In this document: positions 12,716 through 24,818 of the stretch, piece by piece
How the letters are laid out: the number at the start of each line of letters is the position of its first letter
How positions within the stretch are numbered: position 1 is the first letter of the stretch
NCBI RefSeq assembly: GCF_964204645.1
Contig: NC_134036.1
Span: 11,458,704 to 11,522,703 of the forward strand
Source: Tubulanus polymorphus
Lineage: Eukaryota; Nemertea; Palaeonemertea; Tubulaniformes; Tubulanidae
Reading direction: 5' to 3'
DNA: 64,000 nt
Position numbers and translations under genes: made by a program
Notes under the pieces: generated by a model
The model's database searches: none
Seen by the model: only the letters and a program-made list of their open reading frames with translations
Told to the model about the DNA's origin: nothing

Positions 12716-13261
12716 TGTCACCCTGATATAATTTGCATATTTCATAATCATATAGATCTACAATGTCATATCCAACAGTTCATAATATTTCATAGCTCTA
12801 CTAACTATTAATAATAATAATAATAATCATGATAATAATAATAATAATAATAATATTAATAATAATAATAATAATAATATAATATAACTTATGACTATAG
12901 TGTTAATATGTGCTTTAAGGTCGTAATCAACATGTGACATTACTCAACATGTTTTCACGATAATTAGCTATAGTCAGTGCTCATCGATAATTAATCAATG
13001 TCTCTCAAACATGTCACTAGGTGTTTGTTTGTGAGTCCTGGTATCTACAACTTGTCTGACACCTAGTTCTCACATTATACTCATGATTCTGTATATAAAG
13101 ACTATGTAAAGCTATGAAAATCATTCTCATTCCGGGATGCAATAAAGATTGTACATATAAGGTTTAACTGCCTTGTTGTTCCTGATGGATGGAATCCTGT
13201 ACCGCTGGTGTAAATGCTAGTTCCCCAGCCAGCCTGCCGATACAACAACCAGCCGGTTACA
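12716..13261 (+). repeat. 5' LTR of gypsy 1
   Basis: It is 546 bp long, TG to CA, with an AAT microsatellite near 12808-12880 and a polyadenylation signal AATAAA near 13141. The other LTR has AATTAA at that point. Differences include a short deletion ('gttcct') in the 3' copy near its end. Confidence 0.92.
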
Positions 13262-13717
13262 GATGGCGGAGAACCGGGTTTACCTTCACAGATCGACGGT
13301 TACAGATGGTGGAGAACCCAAATTTAAGTCCTCGTGACTTACACAAGTACAGACGAAGCTGCTGATATACGGATTCTGACTGAAACATACCACAAAATAG
13401 AAGATCGCATTCAACTACACTTGTGACAAAACTGTGCTGATCGCCGAAATCGCTGCTGTTTTGGTGGATACAACACATTATGGTAACTTGTTGTCAGCCA
13501 TAGGTAATATAATTGAATCTTTGTCTCGAATTAGTGGTCGGATATTGAGTATAGGAAATTATAGCTGTTTGAGTTTGGGAGCATTACCGTGTAGTTGAGC
13601 AGTTTGATATATATCTCAAGTTTCGATTGTTCAATTCAAAGTATTTTTCTAGCTATACATTATTCATAATCAGTTTCATTTCGTTCTGTACACTTACTTG
13701 GTATACACTTCAAAAAG
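13262..13717 (+). other. Leader of gypsy 1, no gag
   Basis: About 450 bp separate the LTR from the first coding frame. A 'ggttacagatgg.ggagaacc' segment occurs at the LTR junction (13254) and again near 13299, so the primer-binding region is duplicated. The tRNA was not assigned. No capsid or CCHC knuckle is encoded, so gag is deleted or unrecognisable. Confidence 0.6.
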
Positions 13718-14467
13718 ATGAAGCGCATACATTGTAGTAAGGATGTTTGTCGCAAAGAAGCATCTCGATTATGGGTACCTGATATCAATGCGGTTGATAT
13801 AAGCTTAGTTTCAGGGTTGAATCGGAATATTATAAACGTTGATATTAATAAACACTCCCAACGAGCATTAGTCGATACAGGTGCATCAATTTCATGTATT
13901 GCTAGATCAACGGTCGAAGGATGTATCAAAAATCCCATATATAGTCAATCGGATATAAACATTATTAGAGGAGTTTGTGGGGAAGCACATTCAGTAATTG
14001 GTAGAATTGATGTACCAATTTGCATTCAATCTCATGTATTAACGCATAAGTTTTATGTATTCGATAGGCTACATACAGATGTCATTCTAGGACTAGATTT
14101 TTTGAAGGAAAACAATGTAAACATTGACCTTGCATCAGGCACAATTGAATTTAAAGATGTTTCGATTCCATTAAAGATTCTTAGGAATAAACAAGAGCTG
14201 TACAGAAATAAAGCTAAAACGGTTAACAAGATAGTTATTTCACCAAATACTAAACAAAAAGTTCAAATAAGTGTCGATACGTTGGCGGAAGGTTCATTGG
14301 TTGTTTTTGAACCATACAACCACAAGTTATTGAATAAATGTTTAGGTGGAGGTAAAACATTATGTAAAATCACGGACGGTAAAATTTTCGCTACTATTGT
14401 GAATCCTACTAATGAACCGATTCAAATTTCAAAAGATTACGTGCTTGGATTTGCATACACAATGTAA
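13718..14467 (+). pseudogene. Retropepsin region of gypsy 1
   Basis: This frame of 249 codons carries the aspartic protease motif ALVDTGASISC near residue 50 and a second flap-end motif VILGLDFL near residue 125. Retropepsin cleaves the retrotransposon polyprotein as a dimer. The frame ends at TAA where a one-base shift would lead into the downstream pol frame at about 14461, so the junction looks like a frameshift. The N-terminus has a cysteine pair but no full zinc knuckle. The start at 13718 is the first ATG and may not be the true one. Confidence 0.8.
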
Positions 14468-16373
14468 CTGACGATGATTGTTTTGATTTCGCAGATGACA
14501 ATACTAGTGCAAACATTTTCTCCATTGATACTGAAACACCACGTGATTATGATGAAAAAATTAAAATAGCGGAAAATTTAGGCATAAAAATTCCGGCAAA
14601 TTCAGGATTGTCTCTTGAACAAAAGGAGAGATTAATGTATTTAATTGGATGTAATAGGTCGATATTTGCTAGTAACTTACAAGAAATCGGCAAAACTTCA
14701 TTAGTTACGCATACGATAGAAACAACTGATGACTATGGCTTTTCAGATGCTTATGTCAAAATGTTTAGGTCATTTGAATTGGCAAGATAGAAACAACTGA
14801 TGACGACCCTATAATTCAAAGACCTTATCGCAAAAGTCCACACTTGAGACAGGTAGAAAACGACTTGGTTAACGAACTGTTAGATGCCGATCTTATTGAA
14901 CCAACTGATTCTGTTTTCAATAATCCTGTGGTTTTGGTCAGAAAACCAGACAATACGTATAGGTTTACTATTGATTTTAGAAAACTGAATTCGATAACGC
15001 AATCATTTCCACTACCTCATTTTGATGATGTATTCGACACTATAGCCGATGCTAAACCCATGATATTTAGTAAATTAGATCTTAATTCAGGATTTCACCA
15101 GATACCGCTACATGAAGAATCGCGTCATAAAACAGCTTTTCAAACGACACAAGGCAAAATGTGCTTCAAAAGAATGCCGATGGGAATTAAGAATGGTCCT
15201 ATGGCTTTTCAGATGCTTATGTCAAAATGTTTAGGTCATTTGAATTGGTAATATGTATTGTGTTTCATTGATGATCTCATCATATTCTCTCAAGATTTTG
15301 ACAGTCACTTAATTCATTTATCGAATGTTTTTGAGAAGCTTAAACAAGCCGGTCTAACTGCAAAACCGACTAAGTGTGAATTTGCTGTCCCAGACATTGA
15401 ATATCTAGGTTATACGTTATCAGCCGAGGGTCTTCGTACTTGTAAAAAGAACATCGAAAAGGTTGACAGCTTTCCAGTTCCGACTAATGTCAAACAATTA
15501 CGTAGTTTTCTAGGGTTGACAAATTTTTACAGGAAATTCATTCAAAATTATGCATCAATAGTTTCTCCCTTGAATGCTTTGAACTGTAAAGATGTGAAGT
15601 TCAAATGGACCCCTGATTGTCAGAAAGCTTTTGATACGCTTAAACAGAAATTAACTAGTGATCCAATTTTGATATTCCCTGATTTCAATTCTCGTTTCTA
15701 TCTCTCGGTTGACTCTTCGGACTATGCTATTGGTTACGTTTTGTCTCAGAAAAAGAATAATTTAGAACATGTTATCGGATATGGTGGTCGCGCGTTACGT
15801 GTAAACGAAAAGAAATGGCATATTAGTGATAAGGAAGGATTAGCTTTGATTGAAGGAATTCAGAATTTTCATCCCTACCTGATTGGAAATGAATTCACTG
15901 TGTATACTGATAGCAAAAGTTTAACGTATATTCATGAAAACCGACTAAATAAACGTATAGGACGTTGGGAATTGGCTCTTCAAGCATATGATTTTTCTGT
16001 TGAACACCGACCGGGTAAGAAAAATGGCAATTGCGACGGTTTAAGTAGACGAGATTATGATAAACCTCCTTCTCCTAGACCTGATGATCCTTCACAAGAA
16101 ACTGTTTTCACAGCAATGAAAAATGGATCTCAGTCTTATGAAGTCGTGTTTGATTATACTAGCCCCGTGGTGGCTGAGTTAACTCCTGATACTTATAAGG
16201 AGATTGAACTGATTAAACCTGCTTATATAACTCACTTACAGCGGAATTGCCCTGAAGTTTGTCACATGTTGGAACATAAGTTAGATCCATCATATGCTGT
16301 CAACGATGAAAAACTGTTTCGAAAGCTCAGTTGGAGGGCCGACCAATATGGTATTATCGATGGCACGTTATAG
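14461..16373 (+). pseudogene. Reverse transcriptase and RNase H region of gypsy 1
   Basis: Reverse transcriptase motifs appear in order: FTIDFRKLN, FSKLDLNSGFHQI, MPMGIKNGPMAFQ, then FIDDLIIFS (the catalytic DD box). They are followed by FLGLTNFYRKFI, LSVDSSDYAIG (RNase H start), VYTDSKSLTYI and the RNase H end RPGKKNGNCDGLSRRD. The enzyme copies element RNA into DNA and removes the RNA strand. Damage includes a 71-bp insertion at 14715-14785 that shifts the frame, and an in-frame TAA at about 15252 just before the DD box. The gap between these pieces and the integrase frame is a single TAG at about 16374. Confidence 0.9.
14715..14804 (+). repeat. Templated insertion flanked by 19-bp direct repeats
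   Basis: The 19-bp sequence GATAGAAACAACTGATGAC occurs at 14715-14733 and 14786-14804. Between them lie 49 bases (14734-14782) identical to 15200-15248 of the same element, plus CAA. The inserted 71 bp shifts pol out of frame. It looks like filler DNA copied from about 470 bp downstream during repair, or by template switching in reverse transcription. Confidence 0.9.
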
Positions 16374-16376
16374 TAT

Positions 16377-18698
16377 TTGTATACGCCTAGAGTTACTGGT
16401 ATTCCTAAAGCCGAGAAGGTCATCCCAGTTCTTGAAGTTCCTAGGTCATTACGGTCGGAAATATTGAAAGCTTACCACGATTCATTAGTGGGGGGTTGCC
16501 ACCAGGGTCGAGATCGTCTTTATGGTGTTTTACGTAATAAATATCATTGGGATTCCATGTATGAAGATTGCGGGAAATATGTTTCTACTTGTGAGAATTG
16601 CCAACAGGTCAAACGGAATTATCATAGTCATCCAACACCCTTACAACCATTACCAATTGAAGGCTTATTCTCCAGATGGCACATTGACTTCCTTTGCAAT
16701 CTTCCTGAGACACCTAATGGTAATAAGCATATTCTACTCGTGGTAGATAGCTGGAGTAAATGGCCCGAGGCTTTTCCTCTCAAAACTCAGGAAACAACAG
16801 AGGTACCAAAGGTTCTCTTTAAAGAGATATTTTCGCGGTATGGTGCGCCTCATTCTTTAGTTTCTGATCGCGGTAAAAAATTTATGTCTAAGTTAGTTGG
16901 AGCTCTCTGTGAATTGTTTCACGTGAAACAACATTTCACCGCTCCGTACCATCCTCAATCAAACTCAGTTTGCGAGAGAACTAACCAGTACATTTGGCAG
17001 TCGCTTAGATCGTATTGTAACCAGGATCAGACTAATTGGGATACACTAATGCCAAGTGTAATGATGAGTTATAGGCATGTTCCCTCAACTGAAGGTTCAG
17101 GTTTTAGCCCTTACCACATGTTATTTGGTCAAGAAATGCGTCTACCAATAGACACGGCTTTAATTCCACGCCATTCGTTAGCTACTGATCATAAGGCATA
17201 CTTATCACATATATTAAGGCAGCTGGTCATATCACGAAATATTGCTAACGAGAATATTAAAAGAGCTCAAAATAAGTATAAAACTCAGTTCGATAAAAAG
17301 GCATCAAAACCTCAGTTTCAGATTACTGATCGCGTTTGGCTAAAAGTCATGAAAGTTAAGAAAGGAAAATCACCAAAGCTGTGTAAAAAATACGTAGGTC
17401 CCTATTTCATTCAGTCAATAGCTAGTAAAGGGGCTTATCAATTACGAAGAATCTCTGATAACGTTTTACTCCCATCGCATGTCAATGGGAACCGTCTTAA
17501 GTTATACAAAGATCCTTCATCGCGTCCGAATTATGAAGAGGTCGCATGGGATGGTTCAACAGCTGAGGAAAACCCTGAATTATTCGACGAGATTCATGGG
17601 CGCTTAAAATCTAAACCTAGCAATCTAGCTGATACTCCAACTGACACTCAAATTTCGGCAGACGATAACAAAGATAGACCGGTCGTTACTGACACTTTCA
17701 ATAAATCAGATATTAAAAAAATTCTACAGTACAAACTAGAAAATGGTTTATGTAAATATCGCGTAAAATGGAAGTCAGATTTAAATCGTGAAAATTCTTG
17801 GGAATTAGGAAAATGGATCCCAAATAAACTAATTCGACACTTTCACGAAAAATATGCGGCATCAGGCAAAAAACGTAAGAAACCTTGCAAAAGTAAGTTT
17901 TTTGATCGCATTACAGACAATGCTGATAATAATCAGGGAAATCAAAACGATCGAAATGATAACGAGAATGACGTAGCAAATATTATAATCACAAATAGAG
18001 ATAGATGTCAGGGTAGTGAATTAGAGATACGTGCAAAACCTAGAAGAAAATTAAATGGAACCGTAATACAGGGTGTATACGTTACTAATGATCGCTTCCA
18101 GGAATTTGATAATCAGATATCTAATGAAGACTCATCAAATAATGAGAATGTAAATAGTGTATATTGTTCAGCTCGATCGAAAACTCACCAAGAACATACA
18201 ATTGAGGAAAGCGTTAAGAGTAGTTCAGATTCAAGTAATGTCGCTATCGAAGAGGCTATTTGGACGGGAAATCGTCGGGCGTTATGTCCATGCCCTACAG
18301 GACAAACTATAGTTGCCACTAACTTTCAGAATAATGTGCTATTCGTAAAATATTATCATGGCAGTCCATGGTACAGGGCATCGAATCGCGATTGGTTTGA
18401 AATAAGTGATTATGGAAAAACTCTCGAACAGCTATGGGGTATTAATCATGTCATTTCTGCGAATGAAAAGCCTCCCACCGAAATTGAACTCAGAAAATTC
18501 GGCGGACCGTTAGCCTCTAGGGCCGTATCAACTCGTTTCAACGACCAGGGTGTCTTAGAATATTATGTTCTATTTGGGCGCTTTGCTCCACCTTTATGGC
18601 TGCCTTGGTATGAAACACCTCCTAGCATACAGAGTCAGTACGCTTCGCATTTGAAATCAATTTCGTCGAAACTCAATAGTTACGGTAGGTTTTCTTAA
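16377..18698 (+). pseudogene. Integrase, chromodomain and C-terminal extension of gypsy 1
   Basis: This uninterrupted frame has 773 codons. Residues about 34-80 form the zinc-binding HHCC module (HDSLVGGCH, CENC). Residues about 100-260 form the integrase core with catalytic D in RWHIDF, D in LVSDRGKKF and E in CERTN. A GPY/F-type module (YVGPYF) follows near residue 340. A chromodomain-like segment lies near residues 441-500, with ILQYKLENGLCKYRVKWKSD and a later ENSWELGKWIP. Chromodomains of this kind guide integration through histone marks in chromoviruses. About 270 more residues follow without a family I recognise. An upstream in-frame TAG cuts it from RT, hence pseudogene. Confidence 0.88.
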
Positions 18699-19442
18699 GT
18701 TTCCCGGATATCATATGAATATCAGCGATAGTCGTTTTAAGTGAAGTGCATGAAATCATTCGTAGAAAACACGCAAATAACGTCATTGTAAATCTGATAC
18801 GAGATATAACTGAGATGAGTGTACAGTACGGTATGAATTTATCAATGATATAATATAACGTGGATTAATTGAGACTGCGATGATAAGTGTTCAATTATGC
18901 TGGTGGTGTCATCTTTGCTCCATTACTATGGTTATTCTTTATTTACTTCTGACCACTTTTTTGGATAATGATCAGTTTTTTTTTCTTTTGGTTGACAAGG
19001 GTAACTGTATTTGTGTGGTGTCATTGCCTGAACACTGCTCTGATGTCAGATGTTGCATGTTACTATCATTGTGTCATGAAGTTATTTCCAGTCAGTAATC
19101 GGAAGATCTTCAAAACGGAGAAATGCGTACCAGTACTACTTGCAATCACCAACCGGACTCTATAACTACACAACACGTCGTTACTTCTGTTCCTTCGTCG
19201 CAGAATCAGCCAGAATTCGGGGATCCTTTGCAGATAATTACAATTAACGTATCATCGCATTGACCGTATATAACGACAACATGTGACTCTTTCGTGAATG
19301 ACTAATCATCCGGATGTTACTGTCCAGCGTTTGCACATTTTCGCGCGGTGAAACTCATTATGCGTTCTCGCAGTGGAAGGAGTTTTAATGAACTTATACC
19401 ATCTGCGTTTTCCGCAAATTTGGAGGACCAAATTTAATTGGA

Positions 19443-19454
19443 CAAGGGGGCATC
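19443..19454 (+). promoter_or_regulatory. Polypurine tract of gypsy 1
   Basis: The purine-rich run 'caagggggcatc' directly precedes the 3' LTR, where plus-strand synthesis is primed. The assignment rests on position and composition. Confidence 0.55.
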
Positions 19455-19564
19455 TGTCACCCTGATATAATTTGCATATTTCATAATCATATAGATCTAC
19501 AATGTCATATCCAACAGTTCATAATATTTCATAGCTTTACTAACTATTAATAATAATAATAATG

Positions 19565-19615
<51 letters not shown>

Positions 19616-19991
19616 TAATATAACTTATGACTTTAGTGTCAATATGTGCTTTAAGGTCGTAATCAACATGTGACATTACTCAACATGTTTTCACGATAAT
19701 TAGCTATAGTCAGTGATCATCGATAATTAATCAGTGTCTCTCAAACATGTCACTAGGTGTTTGTTTGTGAGTCCTGATATCTACAACTTGTCTGACACCT
19801 AGTTCTCACATTATACTCATGATTCTGTATATAAAGACTATGTAAAGCTATGAAAATCATTCTCATTCCGGGATGCAATTAAGATTGTACATATAAGGTT
19901 TAACTGCCTTGTTGATGGATGGAATCCTGTACCGCTGGTGTAAATGCTAGTTCCCCAGCCAGCCTGCCGATAAAACAACCAGCCGGTTACA
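19455..19991 (+). repeat. 3' LTR of gypsy 1
   Basis: It is 537 bp long, TGTCACC to GGTTACA, nearly identical to the 5' copy. The AAT microsatellite (about 19546-19614) has a different repeat number. Confidence 0.92.
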
Positions 19992-19995
19992 CAGG

Positions 19996-20382
19996 GACAC
20001 GTGGAACAAATTACTGTAAAACTGGGCCCTTAATAGAAACCATATATTTGTCGAACTGGGAGCAGCTTCAAACCCTCAAGAGTGTGAAATTGGATTTATT
20101 GACAGATTAAATCACGTCAATTGTAATCTATGTTACTATAGAGTTGCGATTGACGACTGTATTAACTCCTTGGGCTGACGAATATTGGGTCTTACATTGA
20201 TTCAATGTGATGGATTGTGAGGTGAGTTCAATGAAAAAAAGAAAAAGAAAATTTTTTGGGCTCAATGCTCAGAACAAAACCTTAATTACCCATTTATATA
20301 GGCTGAAATGGTAATGCTAAATGTGAAATAGTCTTAAGATTGAAATATATAATGACTGAGTTGGTTCGGACATTTCCAAGTA
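19996..20382. other. Core sequence between the two gypsy elements
   Basis: I see no gene. The short frame at 19919-20110 begins inside the LTR and is not supported. Confidence 0.4.
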
Positions 20383-20386
20383 GGTT

Positions 20387-20603
20387 TGTAGAGGTCCAAC
20401 TCAGCGTGACCGATGTCCTCCGATGACAGCGACAGACAAAGAACAACTACAACACAAGATGGCCAGACATCGTACCAACTTTATTATCGAAAGCGTCGAC
20501 CACGCACGCCATGTACCCGGAAGTACTCAACATCAATACAACTTTATTACAATTGACCTATTACAACGATAGATGGCGCTTGTATGTAATCAAGCCCACT
20601 ACA
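20387..20603 (-). repeat. 3' LTR of gypsy 2
   Basis: The 217-bp LTR is flanked by GGTT outside. On the minus strand it is preceded by a purine-rich 'aggagagggg' tract (about 20605-20616), the likely polypurine tract. Confidence 0.92.
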
Positions 20604-20689
20604 TACCCCTCTCCTAAGATCTGGCTCTATTAAAGACAGAGATGACCAAATAAACTACAACTGTGTACTCAAAACAACTATTAATAAAA

Positions 20690-21990
20690 CAACTTCAACT
20701 TGTCAGCATGCCAAGTCTCAAGACCACGACCAGTTCGAATTCTAAAATCTACACTACCAACTCTTTCTTCAACAACTTATGGACCCTTCCACTTAGGAGC
20801 TAATTTTGATGCAAAATTCTTTGAAGCATCTGACAAAAAATGAGTCTTAACTTACACCTTGTCACCCACTTTAATATCTACATTTCGACGTTTCTTATCA
20901 TAGCCTTGTTTTCTTAACTGAGCTTGGGCTGACATTCGCGAAATAGCTAACTTTACACGCTTCCGGTCTGCGGCAACTTTATATTTACAAAAACGCTTCA
21001 AGGACTCAGCGACCGGAACTAAAGCTGGATCCTTACGATTAACACGATTAATAACAGGATGAAACAACTCTCGAGACAGAGCGAGCACCGCCGGACTATA
21101 TCCGGTACTGTTATTTTCAACGGAGTTGATCGCGAACCTAAACTCTGCTAAGTGCACGTCCCAACCCCTACGATCACTCCCATTCTCCCAAACTGAACAG
21201 GATAACATAGATTTCAAATCTCGATTAAGCCTTCCCACCCAATTACACTGAGGGTGGTACGGTGTACAGTGGATTAACGATACTCCCCAATGACTACACG
21301 CAGCCTTCAAAAACTTCGAAACAAACTGGGAACCGTTGTCAGTTAACAACCGTGATGGTGGACCGAACCTGGTAAACACATCCCTCACGAGACATATGGC
21401 TACTTCTTTCCCAGTTGCTCTTTTTTAAGGGAAAAACTCGACCCACTTAGAGAAATGATCTCGTGCAAGTAAAATATATTTATGACCTGAATATGACTCC
21501 GGCAAGGGACCGACGAGATCAGCCACCACCAATTCCCAGGGCGAGTTTGAAACTACAGACTCCATAAACCCAGCAGGTTTTCTATACTGAGGCTTAATTT
21601 TTCGACAAACCTCGCGGCCTCTGACATAATTACGTATATCTTGTCCTACACCGATCCAATAGAAAAACTTGAGAACTCTCAACATTGTCTTTTTTCTACC
21701 GAAATGACCAGCCGTGGGGCAATCATGCATCTCCCTCACTACATGATACCTCAAAATATCAGGTACTACAACTTGTCTACCTGACTCCGTTATTCTATAA
21801 AGATATTGCTCAAAAACAGTTTTTGGAAAAATTCTTCAGCTTAGGAGATGCATGGTCGCCCTCACCATCTTGCAAATACTTTATGACCGAGCCCAAAAAA
21901 GGATCATCCAGTTGTAGCTGGGCTAACTGATCCATTCCAGCAATTGGAAGATCAATAATAGGAAGTGGGACCCGATCCAGAGGATCAGCA
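20690..21990 (-). pseudogene. Integrase region of gypsy 2
   Basis: On the minus strand the zinc module reads HDCPTAGHFGRKKT, then REVCRKIK where a second cysteine of the HHCC pair appears changed to R. The core follows: first Asp in VVADLVGPLPES, second in LLTDNGSQFV, and PQCNWVGRLNRDLK, where the usual catalytic Glu before R is Gly. An in-frame stop lies at 21425. At least one frameshift lies between 21754 and 22041. Further stops occur after IKVGDKV (20852), beyond which a GPY/F-like tail remains readable to about 20700. The enzyme is therefore dead. Confidence 0.85.
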
Positions 21991-22004
21991 TCTCGTTTCT
22001 CGAG

Positions 22005-22472
22005 AAGACAATTCTTGCAATTAAAATCTAAATTCTCGGCCTACTCTGGATCGACTCCTACACAAACATCATAATACCAATATTTACAAACATCGCACTG
22101 GATCCAATCTATCAAATCTAAGGTAGGTTTAATACAATTATTGTCCTGACAAATATCATCACCGAATTCTACATTAATAACACCAACCGACAAAACCGGA
22201 TCGAACCTAGGATCCCTACTTAACGCATCAGGCACGACGTGGAGTTTTCCTTTTCTATACCTTATTTCGAAATCGAAATCCTGAACACGCAGTACCCAAC
22301 GATAAAGCCGGGGCGATAAATTAGTCTTTGTAGTGAAAATCCACGTCAACGCCTGATGGTCAGTTACAACAGTAATGTGTCGCCCTTCAACTAGGGGTCG
22401 CCACTTTTCTAAGGCCCAAACGACCGCTAATATTTCTCTTTCTGTCGTACTATAGTTGCGCTCGGCAGAATT
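22005..22472 (-). pseudogene. RNase H end and PHD-finger-like module of gypsy 2
   Basis: The frame continues from the polyprotein after an in-frame TAA (22473) with the end of RNase H, including [20 protein letters not shown] and [16 protein letters not shown]. Next, in the same frame, comes a cysteine pattern [25 protein letters not shown] and CKNC, matching a PHD finger (C4HC3) except that the usual His after W-Y is Tyr. A TAG at 22041-22043 interrupts it. PHD fingers read histone tails. The module sits between RNase H and the integrase zinc domain. Confidence 0.75.
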
Positions 22473-24818
22473 TTATGTTCTACTACTAAAACCGATTGGC
22501 TTAAGGACTCCATCTTGAACCTGGTTCAGAGAAGCACCCAGACCCACCCCACTCGCATCAGTATGTAATTCAAAATCAGCATCCGGATCCGGATGAGTTA
22601 AGCAAGGGGCGGAGCAGATAAGGTCCTTAAGCCTGAGAAATGCACCTTCGCATTCAGTTGACCAACACCAACTAATTTCCTTTCTACGTAACTGAAAAAG
22701 CGGTTCAGCTATGGTGGAACAATTTGGAATAAATTTGGAAAACCAACCCACCATTCCAAGGAAACGATCTAACTGTCGACGATTCGTAGGAGCAGTATAT
22801 TCCACGATAGCCTGAACCTTTTCCGGCCCAGCGGAAATACCGATTTCAGATACCCCGTGACTACATACACTGTATCGGTCACAAAAAAATCTACTCTTTT
22901 CTAGACTTGCAGTAAGACCTGCCTCTCTCATACATTGTAACACTATTCTTAAATGCTCAAAGTGCTCCTCCCATGCGAGGGAATAAATAATGATGTCGTC
23001 AAATTCGACCTCGCAAAATTTTCCGAGGCACCCGTGCTTTCTCAAAACCTTTTCCATGAGGCGCTGGAAGGTGGCAGGTCCATTTTTTACACCAAGGGGT
23101 AATACCTTGAATTGATACAGGTTCTCCCCCAAGGAGAAAGCGGTTAACTCTCTGTCTTCTTTCCGTAATGGCACCTGCCAAAATCCAGACTTCATGTCAA
23201 GCTTTGAGAAAACCCGGGCACCGTGCAAACGCGAAAGAATATCGTCGAGCTTTTTCATCGGATACGCATCCAATTTAGTTTTCGCATTTAACTTTCGGTA
23301 GTCGACGCACATACGAAATTTTCCGTTAGGTTTCGGAACGATAACGATCGGACTCCGCCATGGTGATTTAGATTCTTCAATTACGCCGCTGCGTAACATT
23401 TCCGGAATCTGTTCTTCGGCTGCTCGACGTTTCGCAGGAGACAGATTATACGGTTTCTGCCTGACCGGGGTGTTGTCGTCCAAAACGATCTCGTGTTGTA
23501 AGACACGAGTTCTTCCCGGAGAATCGCTAATAACGTCAGGAAATTCGCTCAATATCGCTTCAACGGCCTCGTGGCATTCAACGTCGGTAAACGGCTCAGC
23601 ATCACGCGAATTCACGTCGGGCTGTTGATCCTCGAACTCGAGTTGTTGGGAACGACGAATCTCAGTACCCAACAACGGCCACTTAATAACAGGGCGAGAT
23701 GTGGAGATCCAATAATCTCCTGCGGCGAAATCCACCGTCAATCCAGCTCTGTAGATAAAGTCTCTGCCAATCAAAACCGGAGTTGACATCGACTCCACGA
23801 CGACACATTCCACACTCAGCGTCAGGCCACAGCAACCAATGTCGAGCATGACGACACCCGACGGCGAGAAGGTGGAACCTTCAAACCATTGCAGAATGGT
23901 TTCGTTACGTTTCACTGGCTTTACGCACAGTTTTTTACACAAATCTTCGGTTACTAACGTTACCGAAGCACCCGAATCCACCAAACCATGCATTGTCGAA
24001 GTATTAACTTGAAGTTCGATTAATGGCCCTGGATCGGAAAACGACTTGTCCGGAACAAATTCACGCGCGTTCGCTCTTAAGGACGACGGACGATTCCCTC
24101 CAACGGTAACAAATTTTACCTCTTTGCGAACTGTTTCATCACGACGATTCGGTTCGTGACGATTTCGTTCACTACGTTTCGGGCAATCACGACGTTTGTG
24201 CCCTAATTCACCGCAGTTGTAGCACGCATCGTTGTAACGATGAGAAACGCTAGGTCGTTTCTCCCAGCTACCCTGACGATCTCGATCTCTCGACGGTTTG
24301 TGTTCGAATTTCGAATCGAACCTTTTCCCTTCAATTTCCTTCTCCTCGCGAAGTAATTTCTTTTGAGTTGCGTAATCGTCAGCGAACATAGCGAGTTCAC
24401 TCAATTCATCTCGCTCTGAAAGTTTCATTCGAAGAGTTTCATCTTGAAGATTGGACAAAAACTGATCGGAAACAAGTCTATCCTGAATTCTGACATATTC
24501 CGAATTTTCCAGTAGCGAATCTGACGGCGTCAACCAATATCTGGCATATTCTTCCAATCGCGCAACGAAATCTACGAACGTTTCGGAGTGACTTTTCGTT
24601 TCTCTACGGAACTTCAGACGATACGCGGATGGTGTCAGTCGATATCTGACAAATATCGCATCCTTCACAGTTTTGTATACCTTTCTATCAGCATCAGCTC
24701 TCGAAAAATACGCCTGCTGCGCCGGACCGGTCAGATACGGTTCCAACACGCTCGTTAAATCGCTCGAGGCAATTCTGTATCTATTCGCCAAATTCTCAAA
24801 TATACGGTCACTTTTCAA
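22473..24818 (-). pseudogene. Gag-Pol of gypsy 2 (gag, protease, RT, RNase H start)
   Basis: The frame has 781 codons. Residues about 20-120 resemble the SCAN-like gag capsid of Ty3/gypsy elements (EPYLTGPAQQAYF, RYRLTPSAYRLKFR). A zinc knuckle CYNCGELGHKRRDC lies near residue 200. The protease motif GLVDSGASVTLV is near 277. RT motifs are MCVDYRKLNAKT, FSKLDMKSGFWQVPL, LPLGVKNGPATFQ and EFDDIIIYS; the catalytic box is F-D-D where Y-x-D-D is usual. RNase H begins with ELHTDASGVGLGASL. The frame ends at an in-frame TAA. The gag N-terminus is probably incomplete, since no frame extends upstream of 24840. Confidence 0.9.

Larger units (their letters stand above)
12716..19991 (+). mobile_element. 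Ty3/gypsy LTR retrotransposon 1, chromodomain type
   Basis: The 7.28-kb element has two LTRs starting TGTCACC and ending GGTTACA, flanked by the 4-bp duplication CAGG (12712-12715 and 19992-19995). Internal order is protease, reverse transcriptase, RNase H, integrase, chromodomain, then a C-terminal extension. This is Ty3/gypsy order. No capsid or zinc-knuckle gag is seen between the left LTR and the protease. The LTRs differ at only about ten positions by eye, so insertion is fairly recent, but pol carries a frameshift, two in-frame stops and a 71-bp insertion. It is inserted in the palindrome core. Confidence 0.93.
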
